Notes: a model not told the origin generated them from the sequence alone. A DNA stretch of 64,000 nt from Solwaraspora sp. WMMD1047 (GCF_029626155.1 NZ_JARUBL010000001.1:8066816-8130815), one strand, 5' to 3'. Counted from the first letter of the stretch, positions 1 to 9,311 are shown. Numbers and translations are program-made.

Positions 1-128
1 AGGGTGAGCTGGTACAGCTGCGCGAACGCGGCTCGGTCGCCTGCGCGGGCGCGGTCGACGAGAGCGGCGTCGAAGGTGGCGCGTCGGTGGCGGTTGGTCA
101 CCGTGGGCCGGTGCAGTGGCTGGGCCAT
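1..128 (-). CDS. Sigma-factor-like protein, N-terminal fragment
   Basis: This is a leftward gene cut by the left edge, so only 42 residues are present. The ATG at 128 has a strong Shine-Dalgarno sequence (AAGGGAGGAAAA) about 10 bases upstream. After a basic N-terminus it reads DRARAGDRAAFAQLYQ, which strongly resembles the start of region 2 of ECF-type sigma-70 factors. The same kind of protein may be encoded at 17133-17948. Family assignment rests on this short stretch only. It could instead be a sigma-like hypothetical protein of the conjugative element. Confidence 0.55.
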   Translation of the reverse strand, partial: MAQPLHRPTVTNRHRRATFDAALVDRARAGDRAAFAQLYQLT

Positions 129-289
129 GGCAGGGTTTTCCTCCCTTGCGTGGTGCGGGGAAGTCCCGGGCATGGCCGTGCGGCCATGCCCGGGGTGCGC
201 TCGTGCGGCGCGGAGTCGGCCGGGCGATGGCCGTGGTCACCGATGTGTCGACATCGGGGCGCGTCCGAAGGGGATTGCGCCGGTGCGGG

Positions 290-1030
290 TCAGGCGGTCA
301 GCGCCTGCCGTTCGGCGGTGGACAGGTCGGCCGGGGTGCGGCCCTGCCACCGGTCGGAGTCGCGCAGCGCCCACCAGCGCAGGAGCGCTCGGCAGGCGGC
401 GGCCTCGTCGTCGGCCGGTGGCAGCGGGTAGACCAGGTGCGGGCAGGTGCTGCGGTGCTCCGGATGCGTGTACGCGGTGGCTTGCCAGCCTTCGCTGCCG
501 AGCCAGATCTCGCCGACGATCGCGCCGTAGCTGGTCAGCCCGTGTACCTCGGCGGCGATGTGGTCGGGCACCACGAACCACGCCCCGGTGTCGTTGGTGC
601 TGAGCGCGACCATGCCCTTGCGCGGGTCGTACGGCTGTGCCCACAGGTGCCGTGCCCGCGTCTCGCGGGTGATGGACCGGTGCCGTCGCCAGATCCCGTA
701 CAGGGTCAACAGCGCCTGCCGTTGTGCGTCGAAGCGTTCGAGCTGCTGCATGACCCGGAAGGTGTCGACGTCCAGCGAGTGCGGGTAGACGTCGGCCAGC
801 TCGGTGATCGTGTTGGCGTGCCGGCGGCAGGTGTCGCCGACGTGGCCGAGGACGCGGACGAGAAGTGCGGTGGTGGTGTTGAAGTCGTGTGCCTTGCGGG
901 CTAGTTCGACGGCGACGTGCGCGATCGGGTCGCCGCTGTCGGTGGCGCCGGTGTCGTAGCGCCACAGGTGTTCGGTCAGCGCGTCGTTGGTGGCGACCGC
1001 GATAGCGGTCAGCGCGGGGTCATACGGCAC
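290..1030 (-). CDS. Hypothetical protein of the conjugative element
   Basis: A 246-residue protein I do not recognise. The GTG at 1030 is preferred because GAGGAGA lies about eight bases upstream; the frame stays open to 1141, but the extra residues are low-complexity Pro/Arg/Ala. The product is soluble in appearance, mixed alpha/beta, and rich in Trp and His in its C-terminal half (PEHRSTCPHLVYPLPPADDE). No membrane segment or signal peptide is visible. It lies between the sigma-like gene and another hypothetical gene, in the same orientation as the conjugation genes, so a role tied to the mobile element is likely but not defined. Confidence 0.7.
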   Translation of the reverse strand: MPYDPALTAIAVATNDALTEHLWRYDTGATDSGDPIAHVAVELARKAHDFNTTTALLVRVLGHVGDTCRRHANTITELADVYPHSLDVDTFRVMQQLERFDAQRQALLTLYGIWRRHRSITRETRARHLWAQPYDPRKGMVALSTNDTGAWFVVPDHIAAEVHGLTSYGAIVGEIWLGSEGWQATAYTHPEHRSTCPHLVYPLPPADDEAAACRALLRWWALRDSDRWQGRTPADLSTAERQALTA

Positions 1031-1167
1031 GGTTGGGGTCTCCTCACAGGGGTGTTCGGGCCGCCCCGCCGGGCGGGCCGACATGGGGGCCGCCCGGCAT
1101 GGGCCGGGGCGTATCGCCGCTCCATCCGCACGCCTGGTCAAGGCGCGGTGGAGGGCTCGAACGGCGA

Positions 1168-1195
1168 ACAGCCGGTCGCGAAGGCGACCGGCTGT
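1168..1195 (-). terminator. Perfect hairpin downstream of the 1224-1940 gene
   Basis: A 12-bp perfect stem (ACAGCCGGTCGC paired with GCGACCGGCTGT) closes a GAAG tetraloop. It sits 29 bases past the stop of the leftward gene at 1224 and before the next leftward gene starts at 1030. No clear U-run follows on the minus strand, so it may be a high-GC actinomycete-type terminator. Confidence 0.6.
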
Positions 1196-1223
1196 CCTGA
1201 CAAGGAGTTGGTGGAGGGGATGG

Positions 1224-1940
1224 TTAGGGCTGTGCTCCGACCGTGACGGCGAGGATCTGGTGGCTGCGGCGCAGCTTGTGCAGATACGAGCCGGCTTCGG
1301 CCAGGAAGCGCAGCTTGTCGGCCAGCGACGATGAGGCGGGCTCCAGGAGCCGTCCGTCGTCGGTGACGACCGCGTCTCCGGTGATGGCCTGCTGCCAGTG
1401 CACGACCGTGTAGGTCGCTTCTCCCGCCTGGTAGGCGTCCAGTTCGTACGGGTCGAGTTCGACCGTGGACATCGGGTGGGAGTTGTAGGACAGCATCGCC
1501 AGCACGCGGGGCTGTTCCTCGAACCGCCGGCGGGCCTCCTCCACGGTGACCTTGGTGGGGTTGGCCTTGTGCTGGGCGAGGTAATCGCCCCAGGGCTTGG
1601 CGACCGGAAGGTTGCGGACCACCTGAGCCCAGGTGCGCCACCGGTAGACGGCAGCCGTGTTGGCTCGGGTGACCGCGGCGGTCAGGTCGAGGCGGCTCTT
1701 GCGGCCACCGGCGGCCCAGACGACCGCGCCGAAGCGGCGGGTCACCTGCACCAGGTGGCGAGCCGACCACTGGCTGAACCAGCCGATGAAGCGGGGCCGG
1801 CGGACCGGGAACATGGTGCGTGGCGTGCCAGCCGGCAGCTTGTGCCAGTCCAGGATCTCCGAGGCGGAGAACCAGTCGATGGGCTTGTCGGCGGGCATGC
1901 AGACGATGACGGTACGAGCGGTGCTGGTGTTGGTGGACAC
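1224..1940 (-). CDS. Hypothetical protein of the conjugative element
   Basis: A 238-residue protein of no family I recognise. The GTG at 1940 was chosen because GAAGGGAGC lies eight to ten bases upstream; the open frame reaches 2720 but runs antisense through the replication-relaxation gene there. The N-terminal third is Trp-rich (PIDWFSASEILDWHKLPAG). The middle contains YRWRTWAQVVRNLPVAKPWG. The remainder is helical and charged, with no membrane segments. It is separated from the upstream gene by about 330 bases holding a hairpin and a palindrome. Its position suggests an accessory of the replication or transfer region. Confidence 0.7.
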   Translation of the reverse strand: MSTNTSTARTVIVCMPADKPIDWFSASEILDWHKLPAGTPRTMFPVRRPRFIGWFSQWSARHLVQVTRRFGAVVWAAGGRKSRLDLTAAVTRANTAAVYRWRTWAQVVRNLPVAKPWGDYLAQHKANPTKVTVEEARRRFEEQPRVLAMLSYNSHPMSTVELDPYELDAYQAGEATYTVVHWQQAITGDAVVTDDGRLLEPASSSLADKLRFLAEAGSYLHKLRRSHQILAVTVGAQP

Positions 1941-2162
1941 GGCAGGGTGCTCCCTTCGCAAGGGTCTTGCGGGCAGGTGGAGGCGCACCAGTGCCGTCGC
2001 CGAGAATGCGACCGCTGTTGACAACGCCGAGGCGAACACCAGCCGACCCGACAAGGGTGGGCTGAAGGTGTTCGCGCGGGGCGCGAGCGGGCGTGGGTGG
2101 CGACGAACGGTGCAGGAACAAATGGATGTGTTCGCACCGTAGCTTCGCCACCTGACAGGCGG

Positions 2163-2190
2163 GGCCCCGCCGGAAACCTTCGGCGGGGCC
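2163..2190 (-). terminator. GC-rich hairpin after the replication-relaxation gene
   Basis: A 10-bp perfect stem (GGCCCCGCCG with CGGCGGGGCC) around an eight-base loop. It lies about 80 bases beyond the stop of the leftward gene ending at 2273 and upstream of the leftward gene starting at 1940. No T-run is present. Confidence 0.5.
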
Positions 2191-2222
2191 GTGACCTGCG
2201 GTGTTAGGAGCCGGGCCATCGA

Positions 2223-2239
2223 CTGACAGGTCCTGTCAG
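2223..2239. repeat. CTGACAGG-T-CCTGTCAG palindrome (dispersed motif)
   Basis: A perfect palindrome of two eight-base arms around one base. Half of it (TGACAGGTC) recurs in other gene-free stretches at about 3223, 14698, 18031, 19697, 19719 and 19764, always inside the conjugative-element part. The form fits a dimeric DNA-binding protein site. Related partial copies (GGTCAGGCC, CTGACCGGACAGG) continue to about 2305, into the 3' end of the gene ending at 2273. Confidence 0.55.
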
Positions 2240-2272
2240 GTCCGGTCCGACCCGTCGGAGGGTGCTGTCCGG

Positions 2273-3151
2273 TCAGGCCGCGAGGTCGGCCTGACCGGAC
2301 AGGTCGAGCTGACCTGCGACCCAGTTCGGGTTGCTCGCGGTGTTCATGCCGTGGTCGGTGGGCAGCTCGGACAGCGAGATCCGCTGCCACCCGTCGACCG
2401 GCAGCCACACCGCGTCGGCCGGATCCTTCTCGTGCGTGGCCGTGGCCACCGGCACCTGCGGCAGCGTCCCCCGCAGCATCTGTTGCAGGTGCGACTCCCG
2501 GTCGGCGTTGGGCAGCCAGAACAGCACCGGGTAGGCCGGTCCGCCGGAGGCGGCAAGCCGTTCGTACCCCTCCAACTTCGCGGAGACGCGAGTCAATGGC
2601 TCGGTGCCCATGTCGACTTCGAGGAACCAGCCGACCGTGCGCCCGCGTGCGCTCCACAGCCCGTGCCCGTCGGGGCGCACGCGCATGAACCTCGTGGTAG
2701 CGGTGTGCTCGGACCACCACCGGTCCAGCCGCACCCGCTGGTCGATACGGGCGGTGAACGCCAGCCGGACGAAGAACTCATTGGTCGCCAGCAGGTGCGG
2801 CAGGCTCGGGCGGGCGGCCAGCCGGTTGACCTGATCGCGGTGGGCTCGCACAGTCGGTGCCGGACGGCCGGCGGCTCCGGCCATGAACCGGGCACCGTGC
2901 AGCCCGAGGACCCAGTGCCAGGGCTCCGACCCGCCGTACAGCCTCGCGAACCGGAACCGGTCCAGCAGCCCCAGCGCGTACAGCTCGCGGAGCCGGATCT
3001 GACAGGTACGCATCGCCCGGTAGTGCAGACGGTGAACCTGATCGGTGGTCAGGACCAGCTGCTCATCGAGCAGGGCGAGCAGGCTCCGGTCACGGGGGGT
3101 CAGATGGTTATAGAGGGCCAGCGGATTGTTGGCCGATGCGGATGTGGACAT
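2273..3151 (-). CDS. Replication-relaxation family protein
   Basis: A 292-residue protein matching the replication-relaxation family found on actinobacterial plasmids and conjugative elements. The N-terminal 90 residues form a winged-helix-like part (LTPRDRSLLALLDEQLVLTT, then RLRELYALGLLDRF), followed by the family's typical HLLATNEFFVRLA and the acidic core W-F-L-E-V-D with later lysine and YP-VLFWLP strands, which resembles a PD-(D/E)xK-type fold. Its role is thought to be in replication or relaxation of element DNA. The ATG at 3151 has GAGGGG about 10 bases upstream. It follows the coupling-protein gene by about 245 bases, as is common in these elements. Confidence 0.8.
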   Translation of the reverse strand: MSTSASANNPLALYNHLTPRDRSLLALLDEQLVLTTDQVHRLHYRAMRTCQIRLRELYALGLLDRFRFARLYGGSEPWHWVLGLHGARFMAGAAGRPAPTVRAHRDQVNRLAARPSLPHLLATNEFFVRLAFTARIDQRVRLDRWWSEHTATTRFMRVRPDGHGLWSARGRTVGWFLEVDMGTEPLTRVSAKLEGYERLAASGGPAYPVLFWLPNADRESHLQQMLRGTLPQVPVATATHEKDPADAVWLPVDGWQRISLSELPTDHGMNTASNPNWVAGQLDLSGQADLAA

Positions 3152-3396
3152 ACGCAGTCACCCCTCAGAGGTAGAGAGATACTCCCGGTACGGGAGTCTG
3201 GGCAGATGGATCTTGCGAGCCGGTTGACAGGTCCGCTGGTGGACGGCCTGACAGCCGCCCCGATCGGGCTCGTTCGGGGCCTCGTATCCGAAACGCCCCC
3301 GAACGAGAGACCAACCGAGAACCCCGCCGAGCACCCAAACGAGGGCCTTCAGCCGGGATGTTCGGGGACAAAAGGCAGGACGTGTGTTGCTGCGGG

Positions 3397-5901
3397 TCAG
3401 GTCTGTCGGTTGGTGCGCCGGTGAAGCGCCTTGCGGGCTACCTGCTGCATGGCGGATTCCTCGGTGGGCCGGGCGTGCGCCGCGGCGACCCTCTGCCGGA
3501 TCGCGGTGGCCTCACCCGCCGGCTCGACCGGCGGGTTGGTGGTGAAGGTGAACGCCGGCATCTCCCGGTTGGCGACCAGCAACCGCGCGGAGGCGGTGAA
3601 CACGTCCAAGTGGGACAAGTCGTGGTCTTCCAACTCGGGCCGGGTGTGCTTGGCCAGTTCCCGGGCGTCGTTCGGGTCGACGTTGAAGAAGATCTTCGAC
3701 CGGGCGTTCGCCGAGACCGCATCGGCGGTCTCCTTCGGCAACTGCGCCAGATTCTGGTGCGCCAAGACCAGGCCGAGGCGGAACCCTCGGGCCTCGGCGA
3801 GCATGTCGTCGACCGAACCCGGCAAATTCAGAAAATTCTGGCATTCATCGATGTAAAGTGTGGCGTCTTTTCGCTGGTCCTCCGGTTGTCCGGCGCGGGC
3901 AATGGCGGCCTGCCAGACGCGGGCGACGATCAGCGAGCCGAGGATTCTGGCGGTTTCCTCACCGAGGACACCCTTGGGGAGCCGGCACAGCAGCAGCCCG
4001 CCGTCCAGGATCTTCGACATCTGGAACGAGGTGTGCGCGGTGCCGATGACGTTCTTGACGAAGTCGCGCAACAGGAACGCCCTCAAGCGCGCGAGGACGG
4101 GGCCGATGACCTGGGCGCGTTGGCCTTCGTTCATCGAGTCGTACCAGGCCCAGAACCCACCCAGCCCTTCCGGGTCGGACAGGTCGTAGACGAACCGGCC
4201 CCGGAAGCCTCGGTCGTTGAGCAGCGGCGGCACCAGCGACAGGGTGGGATGCGCGTGACGCATCAACGTCAAACAGCTCACCCGCAGGGTGTCATCGATG
4301 CGTGGACCCCAGTGCCTTTGGAAGATCTTGGAGAAGACACCGACGAGGTTGTCCACCGCCAGGTGCGCGTCTCCGCCATCGTCGAGCGGGTTGAAACACG
4401 CCGGGTTGTCCTGCTCGGGGTCGATGATCGCGATCCGGTCGGCGTATGCGCCCGGCAGCCGATCCAGGATGTCCAACACGAGGTCGCCGCGCGGGTCGAT
4501 GACCACCGTGCCCCGCCGGGCGTGCACGTCGGACAGGATCATGTTGAGCAGCAGGGTGGACTTGCCAACGCCGGTCTTGCCGATCAGGTGCACGTGCTGG
4601 CGGGCGTCGACCACGTTCAGGCCGACGGAGTGCCCACCGATCTGGGAGCGGCCGAGCACCTTCACCCCACGCCCGCCGAACGGAATCGCCGCGGGCGCCG
4701 GCATCGCTCTCGCTCTGGCCCGGTCCAGGCCGGGCACGGCGAGGTCCTGCGGCAGGGCGGCGAGGACGGCCAGTTCTTCGACGGTGGCGAGGAACCCGCG
4801 CAGCAGCCGCCGCGAGGCGAGCACCGCGACCGGTTGGGCCATCTTCATCCGCCGCAGCCGGTTGGGGCGGGTGTAGGTGGCCGCCGCCGACGCGAAGGTG
4901 TGCGCCAGCCCATGCAGCCGTGCCCGCATCTGCTGGTGGCGCTCGTCGTCGCGCCGCCGCTGGTCCTTGGTGCGCTTGTCGGCCTTGCCGCGCCTGGCGC
5001 CGTTGTCGCTCTGGTCGTCGACGGCGACGGCGTAGCGGATGGCGATCTCGAAGTGCGGCACGCGCACGGCCTTGTCCACCACGGCGTGCTGGTGGGCGTC
5101 AGCCACCGGGTCACGAACCTCCAGTCGCGAGCGTGATGTGCGCGCCGTCGTGGGTCGGCGAGTGGGACCGGGCAGGAACACCTCCAGCAGCCACAGGATC
5201 GGCTCGATCGCCAGCCGCGCCATGCTGTTGACCGCCTTGTTGGCGACGTCGCCGCCGGGGGTGCCGGCTGGCTTCGACGCGGCCCGACGGGCGCGGCGCA
5301 CCCGGCGGGCCGAGGCGGGCCGGGCCAGAATCTGCACACACGCGTGTTCCCGGTCGCGGACACCGGCACCGGCCGACAGCAGCGCCCGCAGCGGGTCCGC
5401 CTCGTGTTCGGTGCGCAGCGGCAGCCCTTCGGTCTCCTGCGGCCACAACGCCCCGCCGGCCTGTTCCGCCACCGTCCACGGAATCGGTGGGCCAGCCGTC
5501 TCGTCGACCGCGACGGTGCAGGCGGGCCAGGCCGCCCGCACCGCGCTCTCCACGGAGCCGGGCGGCACCGTGCCGGGCACCCACAGTCGGATCGTCAGGG
5601 TGCGGCCGGACCAGGTGTACTCCCACCCGACATGCGGCGTCCCGTACAGGCGGCGTCGCCACACCGACGGGGTGAGCACCCCGGTCACGGTGGACCACAA
5701 CGCGGCGGCCGACTCCGGCGTGACCTCCGGCGGTGCGGCGATGCTCACCCAGCGGGCACCCTCGACGAACCGGCGGTGCCGCCAGGACAGGAGCTGGTCC
5801 CGGCCGAACACATACCCGACGAGACCAAGCGCCGCGACCAGGGCGAGCCACGGCCGGTCGGTCACCCACACGATCCAGGACTCCCACGGCAGGTCGGTCA
5901 T
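3397..5901 (-). CDS. VirD4/TraD-like conjugative coupling ATPase
   Basis: An 834-residue type IV secretion coupling protein that would link the relaxosome to the mating channel and drive DNA transfer. One N-terminal membrane segment (about residues 17-33) is followed by a large cytoplasmic region. Walker A is GKTGVGKST near residue 440, Walker B is TLYIDECQN near 684, and a TraG/TraD-type sensor segment LVLAHQNLAQLP follows. The ATG at 5901 overlaps the TGA of the VirB4 gene by one base; a GTG three bases earlier is possible. Tight coupling to VirB4 supports co-production. The C-terminus is basic and flexible. Confidence 0.9.
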   Translation of the reverse strand: MTDLPWESWIVWVTDRPWLALVAALGLVGYVFGRDQLLSWRHRRFVEGARWVSIAAPPEVTPESAAALWSTVTGVLTPSVWRRRLYGTPHVGWEYTWSGRTLTIRLWVPGTVPPGSVESAVRAAWPACTVAVDETAGPPIPWTVAEQAGGALWPQETEGLPLRTEHEADPLRALLSAGAGVRDREHACVQILARPASARRVRRARRAASKPAGTPGGDVANKAVNSMARLAIEPILWLLEVFLPGPTRRPTTARTSRSRLEVRDPVADAHQHAVVDKAVRVPHFEIAIRYAVAVDDQSDNGARRGKADKRTKDQRRRDDERHQQMRARLHGLAHTFASAAATYTRPNRLRRMKMAQPVAVLASRRLLRGFLATVEELAVLAALPQDLAVPGLDRARARAMPAPAAIPFGGRGVKVLGRSQIGGHSVGLNVVDARQHVHLIGKTGVGKSTLLLNMILSDVHARRGTVVIDPRGDLVLDILDRLPGAYADRIAIIDPEQDNPACFNPLDDGGDAHLAVDNLVGVFSKIFQRHWGPRIDDTLRVSCLTLMRHAHPTLSLVPPLLNDRGFRGRFVYDLSDPEGLGGFWAWYDSMNEGQRAQVIGPVLARLRAFLLRDFVKNVIGTAHTSFQMSKILDGGLLLCRLPKGVLGEETARILGSLIVARVWQAAIARAGQPEDQRKDATLYIDECQNFLNLPGSVDDMLAEARGFRLGLVLAHQNLAQLPKETADAVSANARSKIFFNVDPNDARELAKHTRPELEDHDLSHLDVFTASARLLVANREMPAFTFTTNPPVEPAGEATAIRQRVAAAHARPTEESAMQQVARKALHRRTNRQT

Positions 5902-7667
5902 CACTGCTCACCGCCGATCCCCGTGACCGCCAAGCGATGCTCACTGCCGGAGGCTTGGGAACGAAACGGCACCCTCGACCGCCCAGCGACCAGGAGTCCC
6001 TCGCCCCGTCCGGCTGACAGCAGCAGCCGGGCCTCGCCACCGGTCAGGTCGAACGCTTCGGTGACCGCGTCGATGGCCTGCGTGGACTGACGCATCAACA
6101 CCTGCGTCGCCGCGTTGGATACGACGGCGAGGCCGAGGTCCGACCCGAGTACGTCGGCGGCGTCCTGCGTGACGACGGTCAGGCCGGCGTTGCGTTTGCG
6201 GGCCGCCTTCGCCATCCGGGACAGGAACCGCGCGCCCTCGCCGTCGCGCATCAACAACCAGGCTTCGTCGACGACCACGAGGCGTTTCGCCCGGTGGTTG
6301 CTACTCGCGGTCTGGTCGATGCGTCCCCAGATGTGGTTGAGGGTCAGCAGGGTGCCGATGGTGCGTAGCTCGTCGGGTAGGTGCCGTAGCGACCACACCA
6401 CCAGGTGGCCGGTCGGTCGGGTGCTGGTCGGTCCGTCGAACAGATCCTTGAAGGTGCCCGAGGTCCACGGGGCGAGCCGGGCCGCCATCTGCTGAGCGGC
6501 CGGATCCGTGTCGGCGTTCAGCGTGGCGGCCAGATCAACCAGGAGCGGCGCCGGCCTGCCCCAGCTCGCCGGGTCGTGGCTGATCCCGGCTGCGGCGTAG
6601 GTGGCGGTGATCGCCCGGTCCAGGGCTTGGCGCTCGCTCGGCGGCGGGACCGCCCCGAGCATCACCGTGATGATCGTGTGCAGGGTCAGTTGGTGGTCGC
6701 GGAACGCGGTGACGTCCGTGTCGGCGGGCAGGTCGAGCGGGTTGAGCCGGACCCCGGGCGCACCGAGCTGGATGACGGTGCCGCCCACGTGCTCGGCCAG
6801 GGCCGTGTACTCATCCTCCGGGTCGATCACCGCGACTTCGACACCCTGGTACAGGCTGCGCAGCACTTCCAACTTGACGAAGTAGCTCTTCCCGGCGCCG
6901 CTTCTGGCGAGCACCACAGAGTTGTGGTTGTCCTGTGCCCACCTGTTCCACATCACCACCCCATGGGAGGTGGTGTTCGCCCCGTACATCACCGCGTCGC
7001 CGCTCGCGTGCTGGCCAGGGGCCGGGGCGGCGAGGTCGCCAGAGGCGAACGGGAACGCCGCCGCGAGGGACTCGGTGTCGAAGACGCGCCGCATCCCCAG
7101 CTTGTCCACACCCAAAGGGAGGGTGGTGGTGTAGCCGAGATGGTGGCGGAACGTCGCCGGCTGCAAATCCAGCAGCATCGACGCGGCAGCCGAGCGCACC
7201 CCGGCCGCCGTGTCGTGCAGCTCGTCGAGGCTGCGGCCGTGCACCGTGACGTAGACCGCGCCGTGGTGCAACTTGGATGCCCCACGGGCGACCCGCTCGG
7301 CCAGGTCGGCGGCGTCGGTGGCGGCGGCGTCGACCGTCGGATCGGACAGCTTGCCGCGTTCGGCGTCGATGCGCCGGGTCGACTCCAGGCGGGCGCGTTG
7401 TTTGGTGAGCATCGGCGCGGCGATCGGCGCCGGCACCGGTTCGACGTGCACGGCGACGGTGACCCGGCCCGGGTAGGACAGCAAAGGGACCAGCCACGCC
7501 GGGCCGACCTCGGCCGGGTAGCCGCACACGGCGTAGGTGGCGGCGTAGTCGTCGCCGATCCGCACATGGGTCGGGGTGATCTCCATTGCCGCCGGCGCCG
7601 GCGGCGGGTCGACCGGGGTCTTCGCGGCGGCGGCGGTGCGCAATCGCTTGCGAGTGAGCAGGGTCAT
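5901..7667 (-). CDS. VirB4-like conjugation ATPase
   Basis: A 588-residue ATPase of the VirB4/TraC/TrbE type, expected at the inner face of the mating channel to power assembly and transfer. Walker A is RSGAGKSYF near residue 254 and Walker B is RLVVVDEAWLL near 462, followed by VVTQDAADVLGS, the usual glutamine-containing motif of the group. The N-terminal 200 residues are a coiled, channel-binding-type region, shorter than in classic VirB4 (about 800 residues). The ATG at 7667 overlaps the PrgI gene's stop by four bases, so the three genes PrgI, VirB4 and TraD form one translationally coupled unit. Confidence 0.9.
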   Translation of the reverse strand: MTLLTRKRLRTAAAAKTPVDPPPAPAAMEITPTHVRIGDDYAATYAVCGYPAEVGPAWLVPLLSYPGRVTVAVHVEPVPAPIAAPMLTKQRARLESTRRIDAERGKLSDPTVDAAATDAADLAERVARGASKLHHGAVYVTVHGRSLDELHDTAAGVRSAAASMLLDLQPATFRHHLGYTTTLPLGVDKLGMRRVFDTESLAAAFPFASGDLAAPAPGQHASGDAVMYGANTTSHGVVMWNRWAQDNHNSVVLARSGAGKSYFVKLEVLRSLYQGVEVAVIDPEDEYTALAEHVGGTVIQLGAPGVRLNPLDLPADTDVTAFRDHQLTLHTIITVMLGAVPPPSERQALDRAITATYAAAGISHDPASWGRPAPLLVDLAATLNADTDPAAQQMAARLAPWTSGTFKDLFDGPTSTRPTGHLVVWSLRHLPDELRTIGTLLTLNHIWGRIDQTASSNHRAKRLVVVDEAWLLMRDGEGARFLSRMAKAARKRNAGLTVVTQDAADVLGSDLGLAVVSNAATQVLMRQSTQAIDAVTEAFDLTGGEARLLLSAGRGEGLLVAGRSRVPFRSQASGSEHRLAVTGIGGEQ

Positions 7668-8569
7668 GATGACCTCCGGATGGTGATCGGGATGCCGGGC
7701 ACGGCCCTCGGGCCGGGTACCGGCGGCTGGTAGGGGTCGACCGCGCTGGCGAGCGCGGCGGCGACCGCGCCGCCGTCGAGCGGGTCCGCGGACACCCCGA
7801 GAGCGCCGAACGCGCGGACCGTGGCCTCCCGGGTAGGGCCTTGCGGGATGACGGCGAGCACCTGGCGGCGCAGCGGATCCCGGGTTGCGTCGAGGTCGAG
7901 CAGAAAGGCGGCGTAGTCATCGGCTGCCCGCCGCAGCGCCTCGTGCGGCAGCCGGGCCGTGTGGTCCAGAACCGCTTGGGCGTACGGGGTCAGGTCATGC
8001 CGTTGCGCGGCGACCACGATCTGCGCCGGGCCGGTCAACGCGTTGAGCCACTGCCCGAACCCTGACAGCAGCGCGGCCTGTTCCTGCCCGGTGCGCAACG
8101 CCACGTTGGTGGTGCCGCAGGCGATCAGACAGCGGGCCGCGCCGTCCACGGTGAGGGTGCCGTCGGCTCCGATCGTCATGGCGGCCGAGCGCAGCGGCGC
8201 CGGCACCCTCGGCGGCGCGGTCGCCTCGACCAGCGCCTGTCCGACGCGGGTGCGGCCCGGGGTTTGCAGCTTCGGCACCCGGCGCAGCGCGAAGCCGTGG
8301 CGTAGCCAGACGTCCAGCGGCAGGCCGTCGCGCTTGCCGAGCGCGACGACGATGGTCACCGCGGCGATCGGGATCGCGGCGATGACCCATGCCATCGGGG
8401 GCAGCAGCGGACCGACGTTCGAGTACAGCAGCCAGCCGGCACCGGCGACGGTGCCGATGATGGCGAGCTGCCGGAACGTCAGCCCCCACGCGATTTTGTC
8501 TGGGGCGCCAATGTCAGCGGGAATCCGTGCCGTGCACAGCCCGTCAGTCTCGTCGAGTTTCGGACTCAT
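7664..8569 (-). CDS. PrgI family membrane protein
   Basis: A 301-residue protein of the PrgI type (SCO6880-like in actinomycetes), usually encoded directly before VirB4 and probably equivalent to VirB3 in the channel. It starts with ARIPADIGAPDKIAWGLTFRQL, typical of the family, then has two membrane segments (about residues 34-53 and 59-76) and a cytoplasmic tail with DVWLRHGFALRRVPK. The start codon at 8569 lacks a good Shine-Dalgarno sequence, and an oppositely oriented inserted gene begins three bases away, so the native leader has probably been replaced and expression may be disturbed. Confidence 0.85.
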   Translation of the reverse strand: MSPKLDETDGLCTARIPADIGAPDKIAWGLTFRQLAIIGTVAGAGWLLYSNVGPLLPPMAWVIAAIPIAAVTIVVALGKRDGLPLDVWLRHGFALRRVPKLQTPGRTRVGQALVEATAPPRVPAPLRSAAMTIGADGTLTVDGAARCLIACGTTNVALRTGQEQAALLSGFGQWLNALTGPAQIVVAAQRHDLTPYAQAVLDHTARLPHEALRRAADDYAAFLLDLDATRDPLRRQVLAVIPQGPTREATVRAFGALGVSADPLDGGAVAAALASAVDPYQPPVPGPRAVPGIPITIRRSS

Positions 8570-8571
8570 TG

Positions 8572-8835
8572 GTGATCACTCATCCGTTTCATCCGTTTCA
8601 TCCGTTGAAGGGGCAGAGGCGGGTTGTGCGGTTCACGCAGCGCAAGCGGCATGGTCTGTTCTTCGTGTGTGAGGTCGAGGGGAGGCGGCGCATCACGGTG
8701 GCTCAGGACTGGACCGACCGTGGTGTCGCGGCGTCGTCGGATCGGCTGGCGGTGGAGGGCCTGTCGGCGGCGCGCGCTGATCGACAAGACCGATCCAGCG
8801 GCGGCGGTAACGGATGGCCATGGACATGCTCCTGA
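8572..8835 (+). CDS. DUF5372-like protein, probably degraded
   Basis: Rightward frame starting GTG-ATC-ACT at 8572 and encoding ITHPFHPFHPLKGQ, then LFFVCEVEGRRRITVAQDW and TDRGVAASS. This pattern (THP-HP, a central strand pair, V-WTD) matches my memory of small DUF5372 proteins that precede certain serine recombinases. The ending differs: the expected ARALIDKTDP reads only in another frame, so the 3' end is probably frameshifted. A nine-base unit (CATCCGTTT) is repeated in tandem at the start. It marks the left side of the material inserted next to the PrgI gene. Family assignment is from memory. Confidence 0.45.
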   Translation: MITHPFHPFHPLKGQRRVVRFTQRKRHGLFFVCEVEGRRRITVAQDWTDRGVAASSDRLAVEGLSAARADRQDRSSGGGNGWPWTCS

Positions 8836-8960
8836 CAGGCAGGTGTGTGGGGATGGCCCGAGCGGGCCGGGAACGTGGAGTGGTGAGCGGGTGGGACGTC
8901 CGCCAGGCCGTGATGGTCGTGGCGAACATGGTCGAATCGCTGCTTCAGGGAGAAAGCGTG

Positions 8961-9194
8961 ATGGCGCCCAGCTCGAAGATCACGTCGAGTCATCTGTCGA
9001 GGCTGGCGATCGTGTACCTGCGGCAGTCGTCGATGGCGCAGGTGCGGCAGAACACCGAGTCAACTGCTCGGCAGTACGGGCTGGCGACGACCGCGGCCGA
9101 GCTCGGGTGGCTGGCCGAGCAGATCATCGTCGTCGACGCCGACCTGGTGGGTCTGGTGTGCTGGGCTCGGTGGTCGCTGGTGCGTCGGGTGTGA
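8961..9194 (+). pseudogene. Serine recombinase, N-terminal fragment
   Basis: From the ATG at 8961 (GGGAGAAA eight bases upstream) this reads SHLSRLAIVYLRQSSMAQV, then TESTARQYGLATTAAELGW and IIVVDADL. It is the start of a resolvase-type catalytic domain of large serine recombinases, with the nucleophile serine in the RQSS motif. Homology stops at VDADL, where GLSGR would be expected; the frame instead runs VGLVCWARWS and ends at 9194. The remaining catalytic and DNA-binding parts (several hundred residues) are missing. The truncation point abuts the defence-like genes, so the cassette may have replaced the recombinase body. Confidence 0.7.
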
Positions 9195-9311
9195 ATGGTG
9201 TCGTGGAGCGGTTGGGCGTGAGTCGGGTGGGTGACTGACACGGAGTCCGGGGTGGGTGCTTGGTCGATGATGGGCTGTCGCGCAGTTCGGGGTGGAGAGG
9301 GGCGGCAGGCG

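Noticed and set aside
3358-5136. 592-residue plus-strand frame opposite the coupling protein gene
   Set aside because: Antisense shadow of the TraD-like gene: no family match, highly skewed composition, and Walker motifs are read on the other strand.
6405-7733. 442-residue plus-strand frame opposite the VirB4 gene
   Set aside because: Antisense of VirB4-like sequence with Arg/Gly/Val-rich composition and no start signal.
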